The position numbers and the translations under genes were made by a program. A stretch of 64,000 nt of DNA from JAFGBI01 sp964454025 (GTDB lineage Bacteria > Myxococcota_A > Polyangia > Polyangiales > Polyangiaceae), in NCBI GenBank assembly GCA_964454025.1, contig CAYVRP010000026.1, forward strand, positions 1 to 64,000, read 5' to 3'. Below the pieces are notes generated by a model. That model saw only the letters and a program-made list of their open reading frames with translations, was not told the origin of the DNA and searched no databases. This document shows, one piece after another, positions 53,305 to 61,585 of the stretch (positions are counted from its first letter, which is position 1; each line of letters starts with the position of its first letter).

Positions 53305-54286
53305 CGCGCGGGGGCGATGGCTCGCCGTGGCGGTGCTGGGGGTGGCGACGCTCACCTCGTCCCTCGGCGCGGCCCAACCGAGCGTCTGGGAGGCAGCGCG
53401 TGATCCGCTCGTACGTCGGATCGACGCGCAGTCCCTGGCGGCGGAGCGCCTGCTGCAGGAGCGCGTCACCTCGCCCGCTGACCTGGTGCGGGTGCGGCTG
53501 GCGGTGGCGCGGTTGCTCGCCGAGATCGCGGCGAACCCGCCGGGAGCTGCGCGCTCCGCGCGGCTCGACGCCGCCGTCGGCGCGCTCTACTCGGAGCCAT
53601 ACGTCGCGGACTACGCCGCTGCGCGCGCGTGGTTGACCCGCGCCCTGGCCGCCGCGCCGCCGGCCCCGCTCGCGGAGCGCGCGGAATTCCTCCTCGGCGT
53701 CGCCTGCGCCAAGCTCGGCGACGTCGCCTGCGAGCGGGGGGCCTACTCCCGCGTGCTCGAGCTCGCGACCTCGCCGCCGGCCCGGGCCACGGCGCTGATG
53801 AACCGCGCCGAAGGGCGGATGCTGGCCGGCGATCTCGCCGGGGCGGTGGCGGACTTCCGGCAGGCCCGGCGCTGGGCCTCGCGTCCGGACCTGCTGAGCC
53901 TGGTGTGCTACGGGCTCGGGGTCGCACTCGACCGCAGCGGAAACCTCCCCTCCGCGCTACAGACCCTGCTCGAAGCGCGGGCCGCCTGGACGTCGACGGC
54001 CCCGTACTCGCCGCTCGACGATCCGGACGTCTTCTTCGTGCCCCCCTTCGACCTCTACTACTACAAGGGGCTCGAGGAGCTCGCCGTGGCGCGGGCGGCG
54101 CAGGTCGGCCCGGATCCCGCGACAGCCGTCGCGGCCTTCGCCCGGGCGGCGGGGCATTTCGAGCGCTACCTGGTCGAGGCCGAACCGGCTGGGACGCCGT
54201 GGGTTCGCCACGCGCGCGCGCACCTCGGCCTCTGTCGCCGCGCGCAGGCGGCGCTCGCCGGGGGCACCGCGGCGAGCCAGGAGTGA
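53264..54286 (+). CDS. TPR-type secreted protein of unknown function, second copy type
   Basis: ATG 53264 lies within the end of the preceding TPR gene. A basic start and a hydrophobic core (WLAVAVLGVATLTSSLGAAQ) make a signal peptide. TPR-like helices follow (AERAEFLLGVACAKLGDVAC, ALMNRAEGRMLAGDLAGAVA, GVALDRSGNLPSALQTLLEA). Both proteins have a similar layout, so they may form a periplasmic complex; this is inference. It is convergent with the PH-domain gene, 7 nt between stops. Confidence 0.65.
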   Translation: MREVASPPSSAGTSARGRWLAVAVLGVATLTSSLGAAQPSVWEAARDPLVRRIDAQSLAAERLLQERVTSPADLVRVRLAVARLLAEIAANPPGAARSARLDAAVGALYSEPYVADYAAARAWLTRALAAAPPAPLAERAEFLLGVACAKLGDVACERGAYSRVLELATSPPARATALMNRAEGRMLAGDLAGAVADFRQARRWASRPDLLSLVCYGLGVALDRSGNLPSALQTLLEARAAWTSTAPYSPLDDPDVFFVPPFDLYYYKGLEELAVARAAQVGPDPATAVAAFARAAGHFERYLVEAEPAGTPWVRHARAHLGLCRRAQAALAGGTAASQE

Positions 54287-54293
54287 CCGCGCC

Positions 54294-55424
54294 TCAGGCG
54301 GCGTTGGACAGGTTCGGGTCCGAGGGGCTGGACCGGAGGATGCGCCGCGCGCTCTCCGCGTCGTCCACCGCGAGGAACACGGGGCGGAGCGAGTCGCTGC
54401 GCTCCATCTCCCCGAACGCCCCGCTCGCCGCGAGCGCGCGCGCGCGCGGGCCGTCGAGGACGAGGAACACGTCGCTCAGGCCACGGCCCGCCGAGGTGTC
54501 GATGACGTCGACGATCCGGTGTCGCCCGAGGTGGAGCTCCTCGCGGCCGCGCGAGATGAGCACGTGCTTGTTCGTGATGAGGTAGCGCGTGTCGCGCACC
54601 AGTCGGGCGCTGCGCAGCCCGGCGTCGTACGCCATGTACCCGCCCATCGCGAGGAGCAGCACGAAGGTCACGCCCTCCGCCGCGACGAGGGCGAGGAAGG
54701 GCGCGGAGGTGGGCGAGAGGCCCGCCGCCAGCAGCGCGTGCACGGCGGGCACCGCCCGGGACACCAGCAGGCCCGCCGCGGTGAAGAGGCCCCCCGCCAT
54801 GCCGAGGGAGGTCCACTCGCGGGTCGAGTGTGGGAGGTAGGCGCGGAGACGGGACCGCGGCCGCGCCGCCCAGAGCACCCGCTCGTCCGTGTCGAGGCGC
54901 TGGGCGATGGGCAGCCGCGAGCTGCCGCGGGGGGCGAGCGCCTCCGCCCCGCGGATGATCGCCCAGACGCGGTTCGGTTGCCGGACGCCCCGGAGGGTGA
55001 CGGAAAGACGCCGCCGCATGGGGCCGGTCTGCACGGCGCGCACGAGCTCCAGATCCCCCACGTCGGGCAGGGTGGCGCTCCACGTGATGCGGGCGAAGCT
55101 GACGGCGTCCCGCTCGATGGTGCGGCGCAACAGGCCGCGCTGAACGATGATCCGACGGGTGGTGACCGCATAGCGGACGGGGCCGAGCCAGATCTTGAAG
55201 CCCTGGAAGGCGAGGAGCGCCAGCGTCGCCGCCCAGGCGCCGACGATCAGCAGGTGCGAAGGGGACGCCTCGAGCGCGCGCGAAACCACGATGGCGAACA
55301 GCGTCGAGACGGCGGCGACCACCGCGAAGGTCCACCCCGCCGCCCGCAGCAGCGGGGGCGTCTCGAGGAGCTCGGGCCGGCCCGTCCACTGGATCGGCTC
55401 GGGGATGGTGGAGTCTCGGTTCAT
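54294..55424 (-). CDS. Membrane protein with two bacterial PH domains
   Basis: The 376-aa protein has two hydrophobic pairs (about 25-70 and 225-285). Each pair is followed by a bPH2-like domain: YAVTTRRIIVQRGLLRRTIE and YLITNKHVLISRGREELHLG. This YdbS/YdbT-like duplicated layout occurs in membrane-stress proteins of unknown role. ATG 55424 (MNRDSTIPEP) is preferred to the upstream low-complexity extension. It converges with the second TPR gene and is 144 nt from the stop of the OmpA-like gene on the same strand. Confidence 0.75.
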   Translation of the reverse strand: MNRDSTIPEPIQWTGRPELLETPPLLRAAGWTFAVVAAVSTLFAIVVSRALEASPSHLLIVGAWAATLALLAFQGFKIWLGPVRYAVTTRRIIVQRGLLRRTIERDAVSFARITWSATLPDVGDLELVRAVQTGPMRRRLSVTLRGVRQPNRVWAIIRGAEALAPRGSSRLPIAQRLDTDERVLWAARPRSRLRAYLPHSTREWTSLGMAGGLFTAAGLLVSRAVPAVHALLAAGLSPTSAPFLALVAAEGVTFVLLLAMGGYMAYDAGLRSARLVRDTRYLITNKHVLISRGREELHLGRHRIVDVIDTSAGRGLSDVFLVLDGPRARALAASGAFGEMERSDSLRPVFLAVDDAESARRILRSSPSDPNLSNAA

Positions 55425-55568
55425 GCTCGTGCCGGGTTGGACGCGCGCACCAAGGAATAGTTTGCATCCTTTCCACCGAGGTGGCACCTCGGGAGCGCCG
55501 TTTCAGCGTCAATGCAACGCGCCCCTCGGCCGCCGCCGGCGCGCGGCGCGCGGCGCGCCGGCACTTGC

Positions 55569-56741
55569 CTATGGGACCGGCGCCACGAACACGATCTCGT
55601 ACCGGGAATTGCGCTGGGCGGCCCCGGCCCGACCCGGGTCGACGAGCGGGAGCGCGTCTCCAGCCAGGGTCGTTTCGACGCGGGGAGCGCCGCCCTGGCG
55701 CAGGGTTTCGGCCAGGCGCTCCGCTTGGAGCGACGCCTGCCGGGCGGAGCCCCCGGGCCCGTGCACGACGACCAGGATCGGGAACGCTGGGTGGTCCCGC
55801 CCGAGCCGAGCCAGCGCGTTCAGATCCGCGGTGCCGGTCGCGGTCAGCTCGTTCCTGGCGTCGAACAGGTCGCGCAGCAGCACGACGACCCCGCGGTCGT
55901 CGCGGAAGACGAAGTGCCTTCCCTCCTCGCTGATCGCCGTCAGGAGGGCGTCGGCGGCCCCGGGGTCCGGGCCGCCGCCGGGGGCGGGCCGGCGGGCGGG
56001 CGGGGGCGGGCGGGGGCGGCGGGGCCGCGCGCGCCGCGCGTCGTCGGTCGGCGCCGGCTCCGCGGGCGTCGCCCGCCGGCGCGCGATTCCCGCCAGCTCC
56101 TCGAGCGCGGCCGCGAGGCCCTCCGCCTCCGGATCGAGCAGACGCGCCGCCGTGCACGTCAGCCGCGCCTGCAACACGAGGGACTGCACCGCCTGGCGCC
56201 GCGCGCGCTCGCGCTCCGGCGTGGCCGCGCCGCTCTTGGCCAGTGGCTCGAGGTCACGCAGGACCTGGGCGCGCAGCTCGATGGCGTCCGCCTCCGCGGA
56301 CACGCGCCGCTGCTGCTCCTCGATCGCGGCGAGCTCTCGCCGGGCGCGGTCCACCTCGAGCCGGGCGCGAGCGAGGCGCCGCTCCGCGCTCGCCAATCGC
56401 GCGAGCACGAAGGCGTGCTCGTAGGCGGCGACGGCGTGTTCGCCCAGCACCTGTGCGGCGGGGAGGTTTCCGGCGTCGGCGGCGGCCCGCGACCGACTCC
56501 GCAGCTGCTCGGCCGCGAGGAACGCCTGGGGCGCGAGCTCGCGCGCGGTCGACGCGGCGGGGCTGGCGCGGACGGCGTCGACCCGGGCGAGGATGCGGGG
56601 TGGGGGGTGCGCTGCGCAGGAAATCGTGAGGAGCAGGGTCAGCGCGGCGGTGAGCACGGCGCCCCCGGCCGCCGGGTGGCGGCGGACCCTGGCCGCCCGC
56701 GCGGCGGTACCGGTCCGGTTTCGCACGACGGCCGGGGTCAT
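55569..56741 (-). CDS. OmpA-like lipoprotein with coiled coil
   Basis: A signal peptide with a Cys at 42 (LLLTISCAAH) suggests lipidation, but the lipobox is imperfect (Thr at -3). Residues 75-230 are an Ala/Arg/Glu-rich coiled coil resembling DUF4398. After a Pro/Arg-rich linker, an OmpA C-terminal-like domain begins near residue 265 (FRDDRGVVVLLRDLFDARNE, ALARLGRDHPAFPILVVVHG, RAGAAQRNSRYEIVFV), which would bind peptidoglycan. The start overlaps the stop of the gene upstream (ATGA), giving a coupled pair. A tether between outer membrane and wall is the likely role. Confidence 0.75.
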   Translation of the reverse strand: MTPAVVRNRTGTAARAARVRRHPAAGGAVLTAALTLLLTISCAAHPPPRILARVDAVRASPAASTARELAPQAFLAAEQLRSRSRAAADAGNLPAAQVLGEHAVAAYEHAFVLARLASAERRLARARLEVDRARRELAAIEEQQRRVSAEADAIELRAQVLRDLEPLAKSGAATPERERARRQAVQSLVLQARLTCTAARLLDPEAEGLAAALEELAGIARRRATPAEPAPTDDARRARPRRPRPPPPARRPAPGGGPDPGAADALLTAISEEGRHFVFRDDRGVVVLLRDLFDARNELTATGTADLNALARLGRDHPAFPILVVVHGPGGSARQASLQAERLAETLRQGGAPRVETTLAGDALPLVDPGRAGAAQRNSRYEIVFVAPVP

Positions 56742-57223
56742 GGCCGGGCACCCGGAGCGCCGCCGCTCGCCGCGCTCGCGCTCGCCGCTGGGGCCGTCAG
56801 CGCCTGGAGCCGCGCCTCGGCTCGGCCGCGGCGCGCGATCGTCTGCTCGAGCAGGGCGCGGGCGCGCCGGGTCTTCGCCTCGAGATCGGCGGCCTCCCGC
56901 TCCGTCGCGGCGGCGGTGGCTTCGACGGCGGCCGCGCGGACGAGATCGGTCCCGGTGCGCGCCCACTCGAGCGCGAGCGCCTCGAGCCGCGCCGCATGCT
57001 CCGGATCGCTGGCGGCGCGGGCGTCGTCGGCGCGCGCGAGCGCCTCGCGCGCCTGACTCGCCGGTCGCGCCGCGAGCGCGGAGCTCGCTGGGGTCGCCGA
57101 CAGCGCGGACAGCGCCGACTCCGCCGCTTCCCGGGGGGTCATGCCCGCCGCGATGGCCAGCGCGGTGACGGCCGCTCCACCCAGCGCGAAGAGGAGCGGG
57201 ACCAACACCCTGGCGCGGCGCAC
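56738..57223 (-). CDS. DUF4398-like secreted coiled-coil protein
   Basis: The 161-aa protein has a signal peptide or N-anchor (RARVLVPLLFALGGAAVTAL) and an Ala/Glu/Arg-rich helical body (ASQAREALARADDARAASDP, EAADLEAKTRRARALLEQTI) like DUF4398. GTG 57223 precedes the hydrophobic core; the open frame upstream is Arg-rich and unlikely. The stop overlaps the OmpA-like lipoprotein start by four bases, and both have related coiled-coil parts. Confidence 0.65.
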   Translation of the reverse strand: MRRARVLVPLLFALGGAAVTALAIAAGMTPREAAESALSALSATPASSALAARPASQAREALARADDARAASDPEHAARLEALALEWARTGTDLVRAAAVEATAAATEREAADLEAKTRRARALLEQTIARRGRAEARLQALTAPAASASAASGGAPGARP

Positions 57224-57362
57224 GGCGGCAACGACGCCACGGCAGGCCGCCGAGGTCAAGCGGCGGCGCGCGTCGGGGTTGCGGTCCGGCCGCCGCGCGC
57301 GCCGCCACGCCTGCCGTGACCTGGCGCGCGCGTGGTATGAGGGCGCTCCCTGGAGGGTGCCC

Positions 57363-57815
57363 GTGACCACGAGCCGAGCGAGCTGGGACGACTACTTCAT
57401 GGGCATCGCGCGGCAGGTCGCGACCCGATCGACCTGCGACCGGAAGCACGTCGGCGCGGTCATCGTGCGCGATCGCATGATCCTGGCGACGGGGTACAAC
57501 GGCTCATTGCGCGGCCTGCCACACTGCGACGAGGTCGGGCACCTGATGGACGGCGGACACTGCGTGCGCACCGTCCACGCGGAGGCCAACGCCATCGTGC
57601 AGGCGGCGCGGACCGGGGTGCGCCTCGAGGGGGGCGAGATCTACGTCACCGCCTCGCCTTGCTTCGGCTGCTTCAAGCTGATCGCGAACGCGGGGCTCGT
57701 GCGGGTCGTGTTCGGGGAGTTCTACCGCGACGAGCGGATCTTCGAGTTCGGGCGGGCGCTCGCGATCGAGCTCGTGCACCTGCCGCCGGGGGCGGGCGCG
57801 GGGGTGGCGCCGTGA
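57363..57815 (+). CDS. Deoxycytidylate deaminase (ComEB/dCMP deaminase family)
   Basis: The 150-aa zinc enzyme deaminates dCMP to dUMP for thymidylate synthesis. The Zn/catalytic site is TVHAEANAI with TASPCFGCFKLI (H-A-E and PCxxC); WDDYFMGIARQVATRSTCDR and KHVGAVIVRDRMILATGYNG are typical for the family. GTG 57363 begins at VTTSRASWDDYF. The stop overlaps ddl (GTGA). Confidence 0.9.
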   Translation: MTTSRASWDDYFMGIARQVATRSTCDRKHVGAVIVRDRMILATGYNGSLRGLPHCDEVGHLMDGGHCVRTVHAEANAIVQAARTGVRLEGGEIYVTASPCFGCFKLIANAGLVRVVFGEFYRDERIFEFGRALAIELVHLPPGAGAGVAP

Positions 57816-58798
57816 GCGGCGTCCGCGTCGCGGTCATCGCCGGAGGCCCGTCCAGCGAGGCCGCGGTGAGCCGAGCCTCGGCGCGCGCCGTGGTCGCGGC
57901 GCTCGAGTCTGCCGGGTACACGGTCACCCGGCACGAGCTCGACGCCTCCCTCGCTCGCCGCCTCACCGATCACCCGCCGGACGTCGTCTTCCCGGTGACG
58001 CACGGCGCCGTCGGCGAAGACGGGTGCCTGCAAGGGTTGCTGGAGGTGCTCGGCATCCCCTACGTCGGGTCCGGGGTTCGCGGGAGCGCGCTCGCGGCCG
58101 ACAAGCCGACCGCCAAGCTGCACTTTCGCGCGGCGGGGCTGCCCGTCGCGGCGGACGCCGTGGTGGAAGGGCGCCAGGACCTGCTCGACAAGGTGGTCGC
58201 GGTCCGGCGCGCGGTCGGCCCCGCGCTGGTCGTCAAGCCCGCCGGAGGGGGCTCGGCGATCGGAGTCGCGCGGCTCTCGGCCGCGGCCTCCGACGCGGCG
58301 GTCGTCGCCGCGATCGAGGCTGCGCTCGCGCTCGACCCGGTGGTGCTGGTGGAACAGCTGCGGGCCGGCCGGGAGCTCACCTGCGGGGTGCTCGAGCTCG
58401 ATGAGCACGGCCCCGTCGCGTTGCCGCCGACCGAGATCCTGAGCCGAGCCGCCGAGTGGTACGACTTTCGCTCGAAGTACGCTCCGGGTGGCAGCGAGCA
58501 TCGCTGTCCGGCGGCGCTCGATCCGGGCCAGACGGCGCGCGCCCAGGAGATCGCGGTCGGCGCGTTCCGCGCGCTCGGCGCCCGGGATCTCGGACGGGCG
58601 GACCTCATCCTGGACGAGCACGGGCAGTGGGTGCTGCTGGAGCTCAACACGCTGCCCGGAATGACGGCGACCAGCCTGCTGCCCGAGGCCGCCGCGGCGG
58701 CCGGGATCGCGTTTCCGTCGCTCTGCGATCGCCTGGTTCGCCGTGCGCTGGGGCGCCCCCGGCGGGCGCCGCCTCCGGCGCTCCCCATGCCGACGTGA
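57812..58798 (+). CDS. ddl: D-alanine--D-alanine ligase
   Basis: Makes the D-Ala-D-Ala dipeptide of peptidoglycan. The 328-aa ATP-grasp enzyme has VAVIAGGPSSEAAVSRASA, THGAVGEDGCLQGLLEVLGIPYVGSG over about 25 residues, the ATP-grasp segment KPAGGGSAIGVARL, and ADLILDEHGQWVLLELNTLP with PGMTATSLLPEAA. GTG 57812 overlaps the preceding stop. Confidence 0.95.
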   Translation: MSGVRVAVIAGGPSSEAAVSRASARAVVAALESAGYTVTRHELDASLARRLTDHPPDVVFPVTHGAVGEDGCLQGLLEVLGIPYVGSGVRGSALAADKPTAKLHFRAAGLPVAADAVVEGRQDLLDKVVAVRRAVGPALVVKPAGGGSAIGVARLSAAASDAAVVAAIEAALALDPVVLVEQLRAGRELTCGVLELDEHGPVALPPTEILSRAAEWYDFRSKYAPGGSEHRCPAALDPGQTARAQEIAVGAFRALGARDLGRADLILDEHGQWVLLELNTLPGMTATSLLPEAAAAAGIAFPSLCDRLVRRALGRPRRAPPPALPMPT

Positions 58799-58815
58799 CG
58801 CTCACCTCGGGCCGC

Positions 58816-59466
58816 TCAGACCCGATCGACCCGCGCGGTCAGCCGCGCGACCTGATCGGGTGAGAGCGACCGGGCGCGCGCCCGGAGCTGCTCGAGCAGG
58901 GCCTCGCGGTTGGTGGGCGGGGGGATCTCGTCGAGGATCGCGCGCGCGCCCCGAACCGACCGCGGCGGCTCCGGCGCGATCGGTCGTGGCATGACGGCTC
59001 TGGCCTCCGAGGCGCCGAGCGGTGCTGCTGCCACGGCCGCCATCACCTCGCTCGCCGCCTCGAGGGGCGCCGCTTCTTCTCCGGGCGACGAGTCTTCCTC
59101 GCCTTCGCCCGCGGGGGTGCCGAGGCGAGCGATCGCCGCGTCGATGAAGGACTTGGTGCTGGCGCCGTACCGCTTGAACTGAACGAGGAGCCCGCCTGGT
59201 CGGCCGTCTCGGGGCGCCCGGTGGCGGCGGACCCGGCCCTCCGCCTCGATGACCGTTTCGCCGCTGGCCAGGCGCACCGATAGGCGGACGAGGGTACCGG
59301 GCGGGAGCGGCTCGGCGTCGACCAGGAGCATTCCCCGCTGGTCGATCGTCTCCGCCTCCGCTGCGAGGTACTCCGCTCTCGTTTCGTAGGGTCGGACGAT
59401 GCGGACGAGGACCAGATCGGTCACGGCACGGGGCCCGTTCGGGGCGCCAACGAGCGGGGGCTTCAT
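58816..59466 (-). CDS. PilZ-like domain protein
   Basis: The 216-aa protein has a beta-rich N-terminal part (TDLVLVRIVRPYETRAEYLA, PPGTLVRLSVRLASGETVIE, EGRVRRHRAPRDGRPGGLLV) that fits a PilZ-like barrel as found in many myxobacterial proteins. The canonical RxxxR...DxSxxG is not clear, so cyclic-di-GMP binding is uncertain. The rest is Ala/Pro/Glu-rich with a C-terminal helix. It converges with ddl (17 nt apart) and diverges from purD. Confidence 0.65.
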   Translation of the reverse strand: MKPPLVGAPNGPRAVTDLVLVRIVRPYETRAEYLAAEAETIDQRGMLLVDAEPLPPGTLVRLSVRLASGETVIEAEGRVRRHRAPRDGRPGGLLVQFKRYGASTKSFIDAAIARLGTPAGEGEEDSSPGEEAAPLEAASEVMAAVAAAPLGASEARAVMPRPIAPEPPRSVRGARAILDEIPPPTNREALLEQLRARARSLSPDQVARLTARVDRV

Positions 59467-59593
59467 TCTAGCCGATCGGGCGCTTGTTGCCCAGCCGCAC
59501 TGAGGCCGGGCCTCGGCGGGGGGTCAGGGGACTCAGCGGGAGGAATTGGCGCCGGTATCGCGCCGCGCGAGTTTTGGGTATGAGCCTCTGACG

Positions 59594-60889
59594 ATGGACA
59601 GAGGACGGAGGGTGCGCGGGGGCGGCTCGGGGGGGCGGGAGCACGCCCTCGCGGTGCGTCTGCTCGAGTCGGAGGCGGTCGAAGAGGTCGTCGTCAACCC
59701 GGGCAACGGGGGGACCTCGCGCGTCGCCGCGGGGCTCCCAGCGGGAAAGACCCTGCGCTCCGTCCCCGGTGAGCCCCTCGCGCTCGCCCGCGATGGTGGG
59801 TTCGACCTCGTGGTGGTCGGGCCGGAGGCGCCGCTGGTGGCCGGGCTGGTGGATCGGCTCGCTGCCGCTGGCGTCCTGGCCTTCGGTCCTTCGGCCGCCG
59901 CGGCCGAGCTCGAGGGGTCCAAGGCGTTCATGAAGTCGTTCGCGGCGCGCCATGGTCTCCCCACCGCGCGGTACAGGCTGGTCGAGGAGCCGGGCGACGT
60001 CGACTCGGTCGTGGCAAGCTTCGCGGTGCCCCCCGTCGTCAAGGCCGACGGGCTCTGCGCCGGCAAGGGGGTGGTGGTGGCCCAGTCCCACCAAGAAGCC
60101 GCGGACGCCGCTCGCGCCATGCTCGCCGGGCAGGCCTTCGGTGCTGCCGGAAGGCGGGTCGTCATCGAGGAGCGTCTCTCCGGGCAGGAGGCGAGCGTCC
60201 ATGTGCTCACCGACGGGGAGCGCTTCGTCATGCTCCCCGCGGCGCAGGATCACAAGCGCGTTGGGGACGGCGACCAGGGGCCGAACACGGGTGGCATGGG
60301 CGCCTACGCGCCGACACCCATCGTGACCCCGGACCTGGCGCGGCGGGTCGAGCGGTCGATCGTGGTTCCGACGCTCGCCGGCATGGCCGCCGAGGGCAGG
60401 CCCTTCCGCGGGGTACTCTACGCGGGCCTGATGATCACGGACGCCGGCGATCCCTACCTCTTGGAGTTCAACGTCCGCTTCGGCGATCCGGAGACGCAGG
60501 TGCTCATGCCTTCGATGCAAGGCGATCTCGGCGAGGCCCTCGCCGGCGCAGCTCGGGGAGCGCTGCCGGCCGACGCCCTCCGGCCGGCGGCCGGGCACTC
60601 GCTCGTCGTCGTGCTGGCCGCTGCGGGGTACCCGGGCTCTCCGCGCTCGGGTGATCCCATCGAGGGGCTGGAGGCGGCCGAGGCCGTTCCGGGCGTGCGC
60701 GTCTACCACGCGGGGACCCGGCTTGCGGGTGGGCGGGTGGTGACCGCGGGTGGTCGCGTCCTCGGCGTGACGGCGACCGGCAGCTCGCTCGCCGCGGCTC
60801 GAGAGGCCGCGTACTGCGCCGTCGGGAAGGTGCGCTTCGCGGGCATGCACTTCCGCCGAGACATCGGTCAGCGCGGGCTCGGGACTTGA
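59594..60889 (+). CDS. purD: Phosphoribosylamine--glycine ligase
   Basis: PurD makes glycinamide ribonucleotide in purine synthesis. The 431-aa protein shows SGGREHALAVRLLES, ATP-grasp parts KADGLCAGKGVVVAQ, GPNTGGMGAYAPTP, LEFNVRFGDPETQVLM and a normal C-terminal end. The first strand is odd: residues 7-11 read VRGGG where the family has VLVVG or similar. Codons 8-10 (cgc, ggg, ggc) each become the expected residue by one G-to-T change, which suggests base-call errors. ATG 59594 is a reasonable start. It diverges from the PilZ gene. Confidence 0.93.
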   Translation: MDRGRRVRGGGSGGREHALAVRLLESEAVEEVVVNPGNGGTSRVAAGLPAGKTLRSVPGEPLALARDGGFDLVVVGPEAPLVAGLVDRLAAAGVLAFGPSAAAAELEGSKAFMKSFAARHGLPTARYRLVEEPGDVDSVVASFAVPPVVKADGLCAGKGVVVAQSHQEAADAARAMLAGQAFGAAGRRVVIEERLSGQEASVHVLTDGERFVMLPAAQDHKRVGDGDQGPNTGGMGAYAPTPIVTPDLARRVERSIVVPTLAGMAAEGRPFRGVLYAGLMITDAGDPYLLEFNVRFGDPETQVLMPSMQGDLGEALAGAARGALPADALRPAAGHSLVVVLAAAGYPGSPRSGDPIEGLEAAEAVPGVRVYHAGTRLAGGRVVTAGGRVLGVTATGSSLAAAREAAYCAVGKVRFAGMHFRRDIGQRGLGT

Positions 60890-61585
60890 TCGAGGCGCTC
60901 GGCGACCTGCGGGCCCGGGGGCTGGTCGCGGCACCCACCGGAACCCTCTTCGGGGTGCCGGTGGGCGCCTTCGAGTCGCGGGTGGTCTGACGCCCGGCTC
61001 GCCGTCAAGACGCGCGGGCACGACCAGGGGTGCCGCTCATCGTTCCTGGTGCCGCCGCGCGGGCGTCCCTCGGGGCGGGCGAGCCTGCCGATCGCGGCCC
61101 GGCCAGCGCCCGCGTGCTGGCCGGGACCGCGGTCCATCTCGCTGCTGGCCGCGGCCGGGGTCGATCGCCAGCTCGTCCGGGAATGGACGGTCACCGCCCG
61201 CTGGCCCGCGGCGTCTCCTGCCGCCGACCAGGCGCGCGCCCTGGGCCATTCCCTCGCGGCGACCAGCGCCGACCTCCGGGGGGCGCTGCCCGCGCAGACC
61301 GGCGCGCAGGTGCGAGCCAGGCTACGCACCCCGCCCGACCTGCGGTTCCTCGCGGCGGAGAGCGCGGCGGTCGGCGGCGTGCCCGCCACCCTGACTCCGG
61401 TCGAGCGAGCAAGGTGCCGAGTCGCCCGCCTCCGTGCGACCGCGGAGGCGGGCCTGCTGCGCGTCCTGGACGCCCCGTGCGGGGATTGACCCCCGATGGA
61501 CCCGGGGTTAGCAGCAGGGGCGTCCGGCGGTCGGGGATCGCCGCTCGTGTGACGAGCAACGTCCGGCCGCAACCAACGGAGGAAC
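60890..61585. other. 696-nt region with weak ORF between purD and serC
   Basis: A 35-codon frame (60886-60990) overlaps the purD stop. A 146-codon frame (61049-61489) is annotated separately as a weak candidate. A different frame from 61030 reads about 38 residues of plausible protein (VPLIVPGAAARAS onward) before turning Arg-rich, so a frameshifted gene is possible. No promoter for serC could be placed. Confidence 0.5.
61049..61489 (+). CDS. Possible hypothetical protein (146 aa)
   Basis: GTG 61049 begins a frame whose second half looks coding (SISLLAAAGVDRQLVREWTV, RARCRVARLRATAEAGLLRV). Its first 30 residues are Pro/Arg-rich and poor. It might be the tail of a gene with a frameshift, since another frame reads better just upstream. 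No domain is recognised. Low support. Confidence 0.35.
   Translation: MPPRGRPSGRASLPIAARPAPACWPGPRSISLLAAAGVDRQLVREWTVTARWPAASPAADQARALGHSLAATSADLRGALPAQTGAQVRARLRTPPDLRFLAAESAAVGGVPATLTPVERARCRVARLRATAEAGLLRVLDAPCGD

Noticed and set aside
60886..60990. 35-codon frame starting TTG across the purD stop
   Set aside because: Too short and without any supporting feature; could be real but I cannot support it.
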